A stretch of 64,000 bases of DNA from contig OW203721.1 in assembly GCA_934045075.1 (NCBI GenBank), forward strand, positions 754,001-818,000, in the 5' to 3' direction. Position 1 is the first letter of the stretch. Each line of letters begins with the position of its first letter. Below the pieces are notes generated by a model. It made no database searches. It was given only the letters and a program-made list of their open reading frames with translations, and was not told the origin of the DNA. Of the stretch, positions 40,208 through 50,529 are shown in pieces. Position numbers and translations under genes: made by a program. The DNA is from Yponomeuta sedellus. Lineage: Eukaryota; Arthropoda; Insecta; Lepidoptera; Yponomeutidae.

Positions 40208-41060
40208 CAGGCTCTCTCAGAGAGACTTTAAGGGCTTAATTACCACGCGTATTGGCAGCGCTATGATATTTGAATATCTCAGACACTCAGGTTTCCTCAC
40301 GATGTTTTCCTTCACAGTTAAAGTTAAAAAGTTTTATTATTATCAATTACGTTTAACACGTTGGTGACAAATAACATTTTCATCACAGAATTAATAAAAT
40401 GTTTCAATGAGTATTTGTCATTTTCTTACCCTAACTTGCACACTAGGATTCCCTGTGTCGTGCAAGCTAGTATCTTCCAAGTTAGCGACTGGTATTGCTG
40501 CTATAACTTCATAAATACACGTCACTAAGAAAATAAACCCATTACAAACAGTGCCCCATAACTACTTAATAAGTTTATAACTGCCTACCTGCATCAGCGC
40601 ATCCAGCTGAAGGTGAAGTCGTGAGGTCGCTAACAACTGCAAGGAAATAATGCGGGGTGCGGTGTGCAGGGGGCACTTAAATAAAATCTGTACCTACAAT
40701 AAGTAACTACAAGTTAACCCTGTAGCTGGTCGTGGCGTAATAGATGTCACCTTATATTAAACCGTTGTAATATTACTTAGAAATAAAGTCCGGAACCAAT
40801 GAAATATTTATATACTAGCTCTACTAGTTAAAGAGTTTAACGCTACCTTTCATTTTGTATAGAATAGAATAGAATAATTTATTTGCTAAAGCATGGTAAT
40901 TACATATCATGTAGGTGGTAACTTAATATTATGGTACAAGCATGCTCTACCCGACATAAATTGACACAAAGATGTCATTGAAGTAATTGTTTCTTCAGGT
41001 TCGAGAATATAAACTACTTTCAATGAGTGACTTTAAAATTGCTTTTTTTACAATCTTGAA
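40208..41060. other. No gene; repeat scraps
   Basis: 40208-40330 is a family C body scrap (CTCTCAGAGAGACTTTAAG, GGTTTCCTCACGATG). 40857-40940 looks like a reverse LINE tail (ATAGAATAGAATAGAATAAT). The rest is AT-rich. Confidence 0.5.
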
Positions 41061-41064
41061 ACTA

Positions 41065-41185
41065 GCCTATAAATGTCCCACTGCAGGGCACAGGTCTTCT
41101 CTCAGAGACAGAAATTGGCTTATTTACGACGCGTGCCCACCGCGGATTGGCAATTTCAAGCGCGAAGTTATTTCAGCTCAGAAAT
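41065..41185 (-). mobile_element. Family C SINE body fragment
   Basis: GTCCCACTGCAGGGCACAG, CACCGCGGATTGGCAATTTC; the 3' part of the family read in reverse. Confidence 0.65.
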
Positions 41186-41284
41186 GAAGTATTTTTGTCG
41201 ATATATATAGATAAAAAAATATGTTTGATATCGATATTACGATACTAAAGAAAAGTTTATACAAAGTTTGTTATTTATTGAACA

Positions 41285-41467
41285 CTAGTCGACCCAGCGA
41301 ACTTCGTACCGCCTATCAGTCGATTCTTTAATTTTATTTTTCTCTCCGCAAGAACCATTCTCGTACTCCAAGGAATATTGTAAAAAGAAGAGGTAGTGAA
41401 ATCGGTTCAGCTGCTCTCGAGATCTGCGCTTACCAACACATTCAGCGATTAATTTTTATATTATAGA
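41285..41467 (-). mobile_element. Helitron-like (Lep1-type) element, full length
   Basis: In minus orientation it begins TCTATAATATAAAAATT and ends CTAG, and the flanking bases are A and T. This is the classical Helitron insertion site, with no duplication. Contains GTGTTGGTAAGCGCA and CGAAGTTCGCTGGGTC. Noncoding, 183 bp. Confidence 0.8.
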
Positions 41468-41819
41468 TAAGGTAGGTAGGTTTGACAAAGACTGCCATAA
41501 ACTTCTGTTCGACTTTACATCGAGTGGCCAGCTGAATTTCATTGGATTTAGTATTAATTTGATCCGAACTAGCCGCTCCGTGATAGGCTTCAACAAAGGC
41601 CCGCAACCCGCATCCTATGCGCTTGTTTTCTAAGCAGAGACAATAGCGTGTTATAATTAGCTGATCACACAGACTAAGTACCTACAGTCGACAGCACATC
41701 ATCCTATACATCCATGCATTTTCCTCCGTCGTATTACGGGCGACGTTGCAACTAAAACGCATAGGGTCATGTGCTGTAGATTGTACAATAGTTAGTTAGA
41801 CCTGATATTTTCGCACTTA

Positions 41820-42060
41820 TCTTCATAGTTGGGCCATTGTACGAGGCAAGCGCTGAGGTACGTTAACACTGCAGACGGGTTTCTTTACGATGTTTTCCTT
41901 CACAGTCAGCGAGTGGTATTGATACTATAATTTCAGAAATGTACATAACTTAGATAACAAAGTCAACGATAAAAAAAATGGTACATATCTGGGTCCGAAC
42001 CCACGACCTAATGATAGAAAAGTCGGCGTTCTACACCGCTCCACTACCACGGCTTGGCTG
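41820..42060 (-). mobile_element. Family C SINE with tRNA-like head
   Basis: On the minus strand: CCGTGGTAGTGGAGCGG, B-box-like GGTCGTGGGTTCGGAC, TGAAGGAAAACATCGTA and CTTATCTTCATAGTTGGGCC reversed at the far end. Body as at 60525-60740. Confidence 0.75.
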
Positions 42061-42162
42061 TACAATAATAAAAAATTGTAAGAGGTGGCCTGTAATCTGC
42101 ATTACTACTTCGTGTGTATCTATACCTATCAAATGAGTAGACTGTTGGGCGAATAAAGTTAA

Positions 42163-42302
42163 CTTAAAGTATATTTAATGTACCCAGGTGAATTAGATGA
42201 ATGAAGTTTACTAAACGTATACTTAATGTACCTAGGTAAAAAAAGTTTACAAATAGTATATTTAATTCACCTGGGTGCATTAACCCAGGTGAATTAAGTA
42301 AA
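42163..42302. repeat. Composite inverted repeats
   Basis: ACCCAGGTGAATTA recurs in both orientations three times. TTAATTCACCTGGGT / ACCCAGGTGAATTAA at 42267-42302 is a perfect 15-bp hairpin, and a GTTTACT block also repeats. Confidence 0.8.
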
Positions 42303-42339
42303 CGGCGAGGTATTTTTATCATGCGGCCTGTGCTCTGAA

Positions 42340-42590
42340 AGAAGGCCTTCGTAAAGACCTCTCAGAGAGGGAAAGTATGGGCATAAAAAATCATTGCGTG
42401 GCAATTGCAAGCGTGAGCGTCTGAGGGCACTCAGGTTTCCACAGCATGTTTTCCTTCACATTTGCGTGTGGTATTGCGAATACCGATTAACGAATGAATG
42501 TACGTAAGTTGAAAAAGGGTTCCGGGGTTGGAAACTGCGACCTCTACAATGTGAGGCAAGCTTTTTACCTAGTTACCACCCTTATCGATG
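42340..42590. mobile_element. Family C SINE, degraded
   Basis: CTCTCAGAGAGGGAAAGTATG, GCGTGGCAATTGCAAGCG, GTATTGCGAATACC and a decayed tRNA-like head GACCTCTACAATGTGAGG. Confidence 0.55.
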
Positions 42591-43002
42591 TAAGTATTAT
42601 TTAAAGCCATAGCCCCGGCTGCCTGAGTGGTCTTATACGATCACGATGGTTAAGCAACACATTGCGCGTTCAGTGCATGGACGGGTAAATTGGACAAGTA
42701 AGAATAAATAGACTGTACCTACGTAACGTTGACATTAGTAGTTTCGTTTACATTAAAGTAAGTTTAAGTTTATAATTGCTACTAACGCTACTAAATGAAA
42801 TGCGCAGTCCCTGAAACAGCCCAATGTTACGGTTTGTTGCTTTGCAACTTTCGTTCGACGACTTTTTTTTCAGATTTATTTTACTGAAATTCAGGCTTCA
42901 CGCGCTCTAACAATGGTGCAGCCTCCGGCTAGAGTATTGTTCTACATAGAGAGGACTGTCCATTCTACTGAACCCATGTTGTTTTAAGCATCATATATGA
43001 GA

Positions 43003-43266
43003 CTTAGGGCGAGATAAATAGTCGCTTCTAAGAACGAGTCTTAGCGAAAGCACTTGCTTAAGAATCGATTTGTCTATCATAGACAGTACTTTGGCACTCT
43101 CTAAGTCGCGAAACCCGGACTAATTCTTAGCATTGGTCAAAGAACATGCTTAGCTAACGTATATTTTAGTAACGCATTGATACTTAGCTAAGTTAGCCTG
43201 AAGTAATGCTTAGGGAAGCATGAGTACGGACTTGGGCTAAGCAATGACTATTTATCTCGCCCTTAG
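43003..43266. mobile_element. 264-bp MITE rich in CTTAG motifs
   Basis: TIRs CTTAGGGCGAGATAAATAG at 43003 and complement ending 43266. CTTAG/CTAAG recurs many times inside, so several alternative hairpins are possible. No coding capacity. Confidence 0.8.
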
Positions 43267-43299
43267 TTTATTTATTGAAAGCAATCAAATAATTGAACA

Positions 43300-43725
43300 A
43301 TAAAAATCTGACGTGCGTATGTATGTAATTGAACAAGTCAGAAAAATCTGACGTGCAAATGTATGTAATTGTACAAGTCAGAAAAATCTGACGTGCAAAT
43401 GTATGTAATTGTAAAAGTCAGAAAAATCTGACGTGCAAATGTATGTAATTGTACAAGTCAGAAAAATCTGACGTGCAAATGTATGTAATTGTACAAGTCA
43501 GAAAAATCTGACGTGCAAATGTATGTAATTGTACAATTCAGAAAAATCTGACGTGCAAATGTATGTAATTGTACAAGTCAGAAAAATCTGACGTGCAAAT
43601 GTATGTAATTGTACAAGTCAGAAAAATCTGACGTGCAAATGTATGTAATTGTACAAGTCAGAAAAATCTGACGTGCAAATGTATGTAATTGTACAAGTCA
43701 GAAAAATCTGACGTACATACCTATG
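43300..43725. repeat. 40-bp minisatellite with a hairpin in each unit
   Basis: About 10.5 units at an exact 40-bp step: GAAAAATCTGACGTGCAAAT, then GTATGTAATTGTACAAGTCA. Unit-to-unit differences are only a few single bases. Each junction forms GTCAGA-AAAA-TCTGAC, a 6-bp stem with a 4-base loop. Confidence 0.95.
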
Positions 43726-44100
43726 TATGTAATAGTAGAATTTAGATAAATCTTTTGTGCACGTACTATATGTATTGAGTATCTATTTGTTGTGCAGTGA
43801 ACGAAATTTTAGTTTTATATGTTCTAAGGAATTTTCTTTTAAAATACCTCGAGTGAAAACTTATTATTAGCTCTAGCTTTCACTTTTTATTTCAATTGTA
43901 ATTTATATTTATAATTTACACATTTTTAATTTCCCGGTATGTTTTCTTATTACATTAAAATTAAATTTAAGTAAAACAGGACTTTCAAAATGTCTATTCA
44001 ATCTCTATTCTCTACTTAATCCTAAATCTAATACATAAGATGATAAGAGTAACTACCTGGCGAGATCCCCTGAGTGCAATCAACAACTTGCAATTCGAAA
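43726..44100. other. No recognisable feature
   Basis: AT-rich. Confidence 0.5.
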
Positions 44101-44104
44101 ACAT

Positions 44105-44290
44105 TAGTTACTACATACATACATAACCTCACGCCTGTATCCCAGAGGGGTAGGCAGAGACTGCCACTTGCCACGATCCTGACAGTTCACCTTCGCTTCA
44201 TCAACGTTCATAAGTCGTTTCATGCACGCACGCCGGTTCCGGGTACTTTTTATCTTCCCCTTTGCAAATACATCCCCTATTTGGTCGAAT
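44105..44290 (-). pseudogene. RTE-like LINE ORF2 C-terminus
   Basis: Minus frame reads FDQIGDVFAKGKIKSTRNRR, ACMKRLMNVDEAK and CQDRGKW, ending near a TATG repeat tail. This is the terminal 55 or so residues of an RTE-type protein. Confidence 0.85.
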
Positions 44291-44504
44291 TTAGTTACTA
44301 TTCAGACAAAAGTAGGAAAACACCGTGGACGAATCATTTGTGAACGAATTTTTTTGTTTGTTGCTTATTTGATATTGTATGCATGCAATAAATAAATTGT
44401 TATACGTATCATTGGTCAATAAACCTAAACACTAGATTAGTGTGGTGGAGATTTTACAAGGAATAGACGTAACCACTGATTAAATAAAACGCCTCTATTA
44501 AATA

Positions 44505-44609
44505 ACAAATAATAAGTCGCTCTTAGCGATAAGACCGCCAATTGTATAACATTACTTAGATTTAAGAATCATGGTTGTAATATTTTTCTGGTTTTGCAAT
44601 AAAGTGTTC

Positions 44610-44695
<86 letters not shown>

Positions 44696-44700
44696 AATAT
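44505..44700 (+). mobile_element. Family K LINE tail that seeds a (TATC)n microsatellite
   Basis: ATAAGACCGCCAATTGTATA, then GCAATAAAGTGTTCTC, runs straight into about 22 TATC repeats (44607-44694). Afterwards ATAGATAGAGAACAC mirrors the start. Confidence 0.8.
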
Positions 44701-45050
44701 ATATAGATAGAGAACACAGATATACAGACAGCATCCGTTCAACCATATTAGAGTAAGACCAAAACATATTACAGAAGAAAAACTCTAATTGAAATATTCA
44801 TAGGTCGAAGTAACTCTGTAGCTTCGGGCTGTTTTATTCCAATAAAAAAGTCGCGGGTCCAACTCACAACAACTTAATTAATAGCGACGTGCGACAAGCA
44901 AGCGTAACTGCACAACTGGTGGCAAACGACACTTTCTCCGGGGAACGGAAGCAAGCCGGATCCTGTAAGCACTTATTACACTTCTCCACTTCCAACCTCA
45001 CCGTTTCCTTCCTACTTCCCTCGCGCCCGAAGCTCGAAGCTCTCTTGGCC
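44701..45050. other. No gene recognised
   Basis: 44885-45050 is GC-richer with a 72-codon frame but no motif I recognise. Confidence 0.4.
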
Positions 45051-45051
45051 T

Positions 45052-45583
45052 TAGAACCGAGTGATTGGAATCAATCACTTGAGTCAAGCAACAACAGGCG
45101 CGGTTAGGTACCAGATAGGAGACCGTCCCGTCACTACCGTTAGTGTCATTTTTAGTGGCTTTCGTGTTTCGCAAGGCACTTTAAGCCGTTGGTACCGGCT
45201 GCCGTGTAATGGCAGTTGTTGAGCCATGTCAGAGGCCTTATGGGCGGCTTGATAACTTCTGATAGTAAGGCCCGCCACTGTCTTACAATCCTCCAACAAC
45301 CCGGACTTGGCCCCCTTGGTGGAGTATGGCCTAACCTTACTGCGATGCAGGAAGAGACCCGTATCCCAGCAGTGGGGACATGCAAGGGTTCATATCGTAC
45401 TTGAGTCAAGCAACAACAGGCGCGGTCAGGAGCAAGATAGGTGACCGTCCCGTAACTACCGCTGGTGGCATCTTTCCGATCGCTTCCGTGCTTCGCCATG
45501 CACGTTAAGCCGCTGGTGTCGGCTGTCATGTAATGGCAGTCGTTAAGCCATGTCAGAGGCCTTATGGGCAACTTGATAACTTT
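45052..45583 (+). repeat. Family D full copy plus adjacent partial copy
   Basis: 45052-45396 runs from hairpin GAGTGATTGGAATCAATCAC through GGCGCGGTTAGG, GCCATGTCAGAGGCC and GACTTGGCCCCCTTGG to the GGGGACATGC end. 45397-45583 starts again at TTGAGTCAAGCAACAACAGG, forming a tandem. The 161-codon antisense frame here is a repeat product. Confidence 0.8.
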
Positions 45584-46397
45584 ATAAAAAATAAGGTCGT
45601 GAGTATTTTTGTTCCGTGTGGCATAACCGTGAGACACCCTATACGTATTACCCTGTCAGAAAACTAATCCTGGCTCCGTTTAAAAGGTTCATTCTTGAAC
45701 TTCTTGCTCATTTGCATAACATTTGTAACTTAGAAGTTGAGGGAGGCGCAGGGCGGTGGTAACTTCGCTTAACTCACGGTATTCGGGTTACACCGCGCTA
45801 ATAAAGTTACACGTGAAATTTCAGCTTCACCACAAGCGTTTATTGTAACAACACCACCCATCACAAGAAAACGGCAGCGCATAGTCCGTGGCACATCATT
45901 TTCTCTTCGGCGTAAACAAAAGTAATAAGTAGTTCGAAAAAAACGACTCGTCGTCGGTAACTTATTAGAATGATCCTCCACACAGCACTATGTCTTGGTG
46001 TAGTCACTAAACCAGGATACCCTGGTTTGGTGACTAGACCTGCCCTTTTATTACTCTTAAACTATATTGTATTGTTACTGCAATCTATTTAAAACTCTAA
46101 GATATTTATTTATTGTGTTGCCATGGTAAAAAGAATGGTAAAAACGGATTTTGTGGCGGTACGAAGTTCGCCGGTAAAAGCTACTCGTAGACAATAATAA
46201 TATGAACTTAATCAAAGCAGACTTTTTCCAGGCCATTGGACGCTGTTGGCGGTAATGAGAAGCAGTACAGGCGAATGCCCACGGAACAGTCGACTCCAAA
46301 TCGACTTCTTCGTCAGTCCACTCTATTCCGTTACATTATGGGCGAGATTGCAATGACAATGTAACAGACTTTACTGTGCTTGGTGTCAAGTCTAGGG
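45584..46397. other. No gene; one hairpin
   Basis: TAGTCACTAAACCAGG at 46009 pairs with CCTGGTTTGGTGACTA (16-bp arms, one mismatch). No other structure seen. Confidence 0.5.
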
Positions 46398-46492
46398 TAT
46401 TACAAGGCCACCAATTGTACTATATTGTGATATAATTTCTGTTACTGTAATTCCTCTGTATAATAAAGAATATTCTATCTATGTATCAATTG
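46398..46492 (+). mobile_element. Family K LINE tail
   Basis: AAGGCCACCAATTGTAC, then GTATAATAAAGAATATTC and a TATC-type end. Confidence 0.65.
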
Positions 46493-46635
46493 AATGATCA
46501 AAAAACAGTTGTGGCATAAACACTCCGATAATTCTATTTAGTTTCTTTGCTATACTTTATTGTACAATAAAACTTAAATAACATGCAATGTGATAACGAT
46601 ATCAAGCCTTGTATGCCTCCATTTCTGGGATACAG

Positions 46636-46936
46636 AGTGCTTAGTGCGAGTTTTTTAACTACTCGATCGCGTTAACGTAAACTCATATTTCTATGGCATC
46701 GAGGAAGCGCCACCTAGCGACAAGTATGGAAATTAAAATTGCTGAGTGCGAGTTGTAATGGTTAACGTTGAGAAGTGAACACGTTTACCAGCCAAAACAC
46801 GAATAAACGCGAGTGCGAGTTGTACTGTGACAGCGTTTTGCCAGTTCGAACGGTTAACTTACTCATACTCACTCAATGCTCGATTATCGCGGTAGTAAAG
46901 TTATTCGATTGGATCTGTCAAACTCGCACTAAGCAC
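46636..46936. mobile_element. Family F MITE, copy 3
   Basis: Same ends and interior as copies at 6631 and 38895. It abuts a reversed family D scrap (46938-47010). Confidence 0.85.
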
Positions 46937-47078
46937 CCAGGTCTCTTCCTGCATCGCCATAGGGCCATTAGGCCATACTCCACCACGGAGGCCAAGTCTG
47001 GGTTGGTGGAGGGGCTCTCTGAGCGAAGGCCTGTGCGCTGCAGTGGGACTTTTATGCAACATAAATAGTATATTTCAT

Positions 47079-47179
47079 TACAAGTGCGGAAAGGCTGTCA
47101 TTGCAAAGAGTTCCGACAAATGTCTACAGTCGGTCGGTAGACAGTCGGAACAAGTTGCAATGACGGTTCCGCGCGTGTA
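47079..47179. mobile_element. Small foldback
   Basis: TTACAAGTGCGGAAAGG and CTGTCATTGCAA pair with TTGCAATGACGGTTCCGC and GTGTA. Inner GTCTAC/GTAGAC pairs complete a roughly 100-bp hairpin. Confidence 0.75.
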
Positions 47180-47774
47180 CTGAAAGACTATTTTTAATAC
47201 AGTTGCGAAAAAAATATGTAAGCAATTTAATAAAGAAAAATTATTTGGAAAATGGCGCCAACCGTAAAAAAATATAAGCAGAGATTTTTTTCTTCACCCA
47301 TTCTGGTAGGCAAAGGGAACTATGCCCATACAGCCAGTCTTCAGTATTTTTTTATTGATATGAAATGAAATTTAATGAGATGAAATGAAATGAAACCTAA
47401 CCTAACTCATTCAATCAAATCTGATATTGAAACAAATTAATAGCTTCTTTTTAGAAATAGACGTATTTGCATGAATCATAAAAACTTCTATGATTTTTTT
47501 TAGTAAAAACTTCATGTTTGGTTTTTCTTTTTTGACAGTTGGGAAAGAGAACGCACGAGTGCGGGAAAGGTAAAAAAAAAGCACGAGTGTGTAACAGCCC
47601 ACATCCCGCACGCTATACGTCCCTGTACTACGCCACTTTTTGAGCAACTGTATTAAAAAATACCTATTTGCTGCGTAAAATTAGACCAATGGGACGAATC
47701 GGTACCCTTTCACACCAATTTCTGTTGAAATAAGTCCGCCTTTCTACGTAATTCTTATTACATTGAAGCGCTAG
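47180..47774. other. No recognisable feature
   Basis: AT-rich. GAACGCACGAGTGCGGG near 47550 has inverted CGCACGAGTGCG and a nearby GCACGAGTGTG repeat. Confidence 0.45.
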
Positions 47775-48135
47775 TGGCCTAATCGAACCGAGTGATTTCA
47801 ATCAATCACTTGAATTAAGCAACAACAGGCGCGGTCAAGTGCAGGATGGGCGAGTGTCCCGAGACCACCGCCAGTTGCATTTTTTCCGAGCGCTTCAGTG
47901 CTTCGCAACTATTCGCAAGGCACGTTAATCCGTTCGTGCCGGCTTTCATGGAATGGCAGTCGTTAGGCCATGTCAGAGGCCTTATGGGCGGCTTGATAAG
48001 TTCTGTCAGGAAGGCTCGCCACTGTCTTACAACCCTGCACCAACCCGGACTTGGCCCCCGGAGTATGGCCTAACCTTCCTGCGTTGAAGGAAGAGACCTG
48101 TGCCCCAGCAGTAGAGGCATACAAGGGTTGATATT
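47775..48135 (+). repeat. Family D, near full length
   Basis: From GAGTGATTTCAATCAATCAC to ACATACAAGGGTTGATA, with a deletion removing part of GTGGTGGAGTATGG. Confidence 0.8.
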
Positions 48136-48393
48136 GATCGTAGCATCACGTACTAAACACCGTCACTCTGTCCACCCCCGGGGACGGGGTCTTTAAGCCG
48201 ATCAATAATGCAAAACTACTTTTATGCGTCCTCCTGGAATTTTATGAACGTATAAACAAAAAGTGTCCGCTGCACCGACCCTAAATATTCCGAGCTAACA
48301 AGTACGAAACTTTCGAAGATTAAAATACAAAAACCTTGTGGCAAAACCTCCCTCTGGTGTTTCGGGAAAAATGGATGGACAACTATTATCATT

Positions 48394-48669
48394 AAAAACC
48401 TATTTAGAGGCTAAAAAATCCACCCATGCCGGGATTCGAACCCGCGACCTCTGGCTATCCGTGCCAGCGCTCTTTCCAACTGAGCTAATGGGCGACTCAC
48501 CGGCATCAGTGAAATTTCGAACCTCTTTACACTATCCTCTGTATTACGCGACCTCTGGCACAGATAGCCAGAGGTCGCGGGAGCGAAACCCAGCATGGGT
48601 GGAATTTTTAGCCTCTAAATAGGTTTTAAAATTTGTCCTTAGCACGGGTTAGTGCGTTGAAAATAATAT
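48394..48669. mobile_element. Family A head-to-head copy with 13-bp target duplication
   Basis: AACTATTATCATT flanks it at 48381-48393 and 48670-48682. It opens with TAAAAACCTATTTAGAGGC, has a reversed tRNA-like unit 48421-48494, then a forward 3' half (GATAGCCAGAGGTCGCGG) and the forward tail. Confidence 0.92.
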
Positions 48670-48724
48670 AACTATTATCATTCATTATTAATTGTTTACT
48701 AAAAGGTGTCATGCATAACTATAT

Positions 48725-48920
48725 ACCTATATATTTTAATGTAGCTTAGAAACGTACCACTACAGGCCTTCTCTCCGAGAGATAGTACGGGCTTAATTGC
48801 CACGCGTGCCCACCGCGGATTGGCAATTACAAGCGCCGAGGTATTTAAACACGTCAGACACTCAGGTTCGCTCACGACGTTTTTCTTCACGATTAGCGAG
48901 TGGTATTGCTACTATAATGT
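48725..48920 (-). mobile_element. Family C SINE body
   Basis: TAGCTTAGAAACGTACCAC, CACCGCGGATTGGCAATTAC, GAGTGGTATTGCTACTATAA; the head is absent. Confidence 0.7.
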
Positions 48921-50256
48921 ACCATCAAGACCGTGTAGAATACCGTTCCTGCGTACCAAATCAAAGACTACAAACATGGATTTAAAATGGAGTTTCTAAA
49001 ACCATCTTCTAGTTTACTACTTTTGTAGGATTTGAATTGATGGTATTCATATCATATTTTGTTTCGTCAGCCCAAACACTATAGGAGCTAAGCATTTGTT
49101 TGACTGTACGTGTCGTGTATAGTATATGGTTTTTATCAGTACAGATTTGAGCCGCATGCATTCCCATTTCCTTGTATGGTGTGTGTGCAAGTCAAACTTT
49201 ATATCTTACTCATGCCGTCTACTCGGCTACGTTATTGCCGACTACTGTAATCATAAAGGTAGATCTGCCGTCATCATTATACTGTAACTTTTCCATCGTC
49301 AGCAAATCAACCTTTACAGTTAAGTTAGAAACTCATCAGTAAAGTAATCTTGTAAAGTGCAAAGGTGAAAAGGTCGACTTGCTGACGACTGCACTTTTTC
49401 TTCTGAATAACGTTACGAGTGACTTGAACAGGTGGTTTAGGCGCTTCTACATCGAGTCTTGTATTCTATTTAGTAGGATCGTCGGGGCGCAGTGGACAGG
49501 GTCCTAAAGTGCACGTATAAAAGAGCATGCAAACAAGACTGGCCGGAATCAGAACCTGGTCAGTAAGATATAAATACCTAGCGATCAGCTGAGAAAAAAC
49601 GCTAGAGCTACCAAACTGTTCTTCGTAGCTCAGCAGGATCCCGTGATTAAGCATCGTTGGACGCTCCCGGCTTCGTCCTACGCGAAGCTCAGCCTTCGCA
49701 CAGGACGAATTAGAAAATTCTTTTAATGTCAAAATAATTTTTAGACAGTAAACAGCGGAACCAAATATTAGTATGATTTCGTATCGATTTAGAATCAAAC
49801 CTAAGACATCATTTTTCTATTCGCAATCTAACCTAAAACCAATTTTAAACCAGTTTTTTAATGTATCTTTACCATAATTTTGGTTATCTGTGAGAGTTTG
49901 AGATTTGTTAATATCAACCATTTTATAGATTAATACTTAAGCTAATCATACTTTTATGTAATGCGAAAAATGTACAATTTGTTAGTTTAAATAAATTTTT
50001 TTATCTTTATCTTTTTTTTTTTTTAAATTAAAACAAATAACTTCACACACTCTTCATCATCAAATTGTCTAGATCTTGAGTTAATGGTAACCAGTAATTT
50101 GCAGCATACCCTGAGGCCATTTGTACGAATCGAGTAAAGCGGCCTCTAGCGGTAATCTAACCTACGACCTCTGTTTTGATAATCAAGGTGTTACCGCTAG
50201 ACACACGAGACGGTCACCTTTATGCTCGACTTAACACTTACATACCCTCATTTACA
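48921..50256. other. No gene recognised
   Basis: AT-rich. A degenerate tRNA-like reverse stretch lies at 50100-50215. CTTCGTCCTACGCGAAGCTC near 49675 holds a short inverted pair with GAGCTTCGCGTAGG-type text. Confidence 0.4.
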
Positions 50257-50267
50257 TGCACGTATTT

Positions 50268-50518
50268 TAAAAACCTATTTAGAGGCTAAAAATTCCACCC
50301 ATGCCGGGACTTAAACCCGCGACCTCTGGCTAACCGTGCCAGCGCTCTCCCATCTGAGCTAATGGGCGACTACCGACATAAGTGAAATTTCGAACCTCTT
50401 TAAAATACTCTCTGTATTAGGTACAGGCAGTAACATATGGCTGAAGTACCTACTTTGCAGTTAGGTTTTACATCGAAATGATATCGCTGTACCCACATGA
50501 TTATATTATTATTTTTTC
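50268..50518 (-). mobile_element. Family A copy with 11-bp target duplication (one mismatch)
   Basis: TGCACGTATTT (50257-50267) and TGTACGTATTT (50519-50529) flank it. Reversed tRNA-like unit 50296-50368, then head text to GCTGTACCCACATGATTA, the furthest head extension seen. B box altered (GACTTAAACCC on this strand). Confidence 0.88.
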
Positions 50519-50529
50519 TGTACGTATTT

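Noticed and set aside
43300..43725. CRISPR-like array
   Set aside because: The whole 40-bp unit repeats with no variable spacers; it is a minisatellite in a eukaryotic genome.
44571..44756. 61-codon frame of ISLYLS repeats
   Set aside because: Translation of a TATC microsatellite.
45152..45637. 161-codon minus-strand frame
   Set aside because: Antisense of two tandem family D repeats; the same pieces recur in other frames elsewhere.
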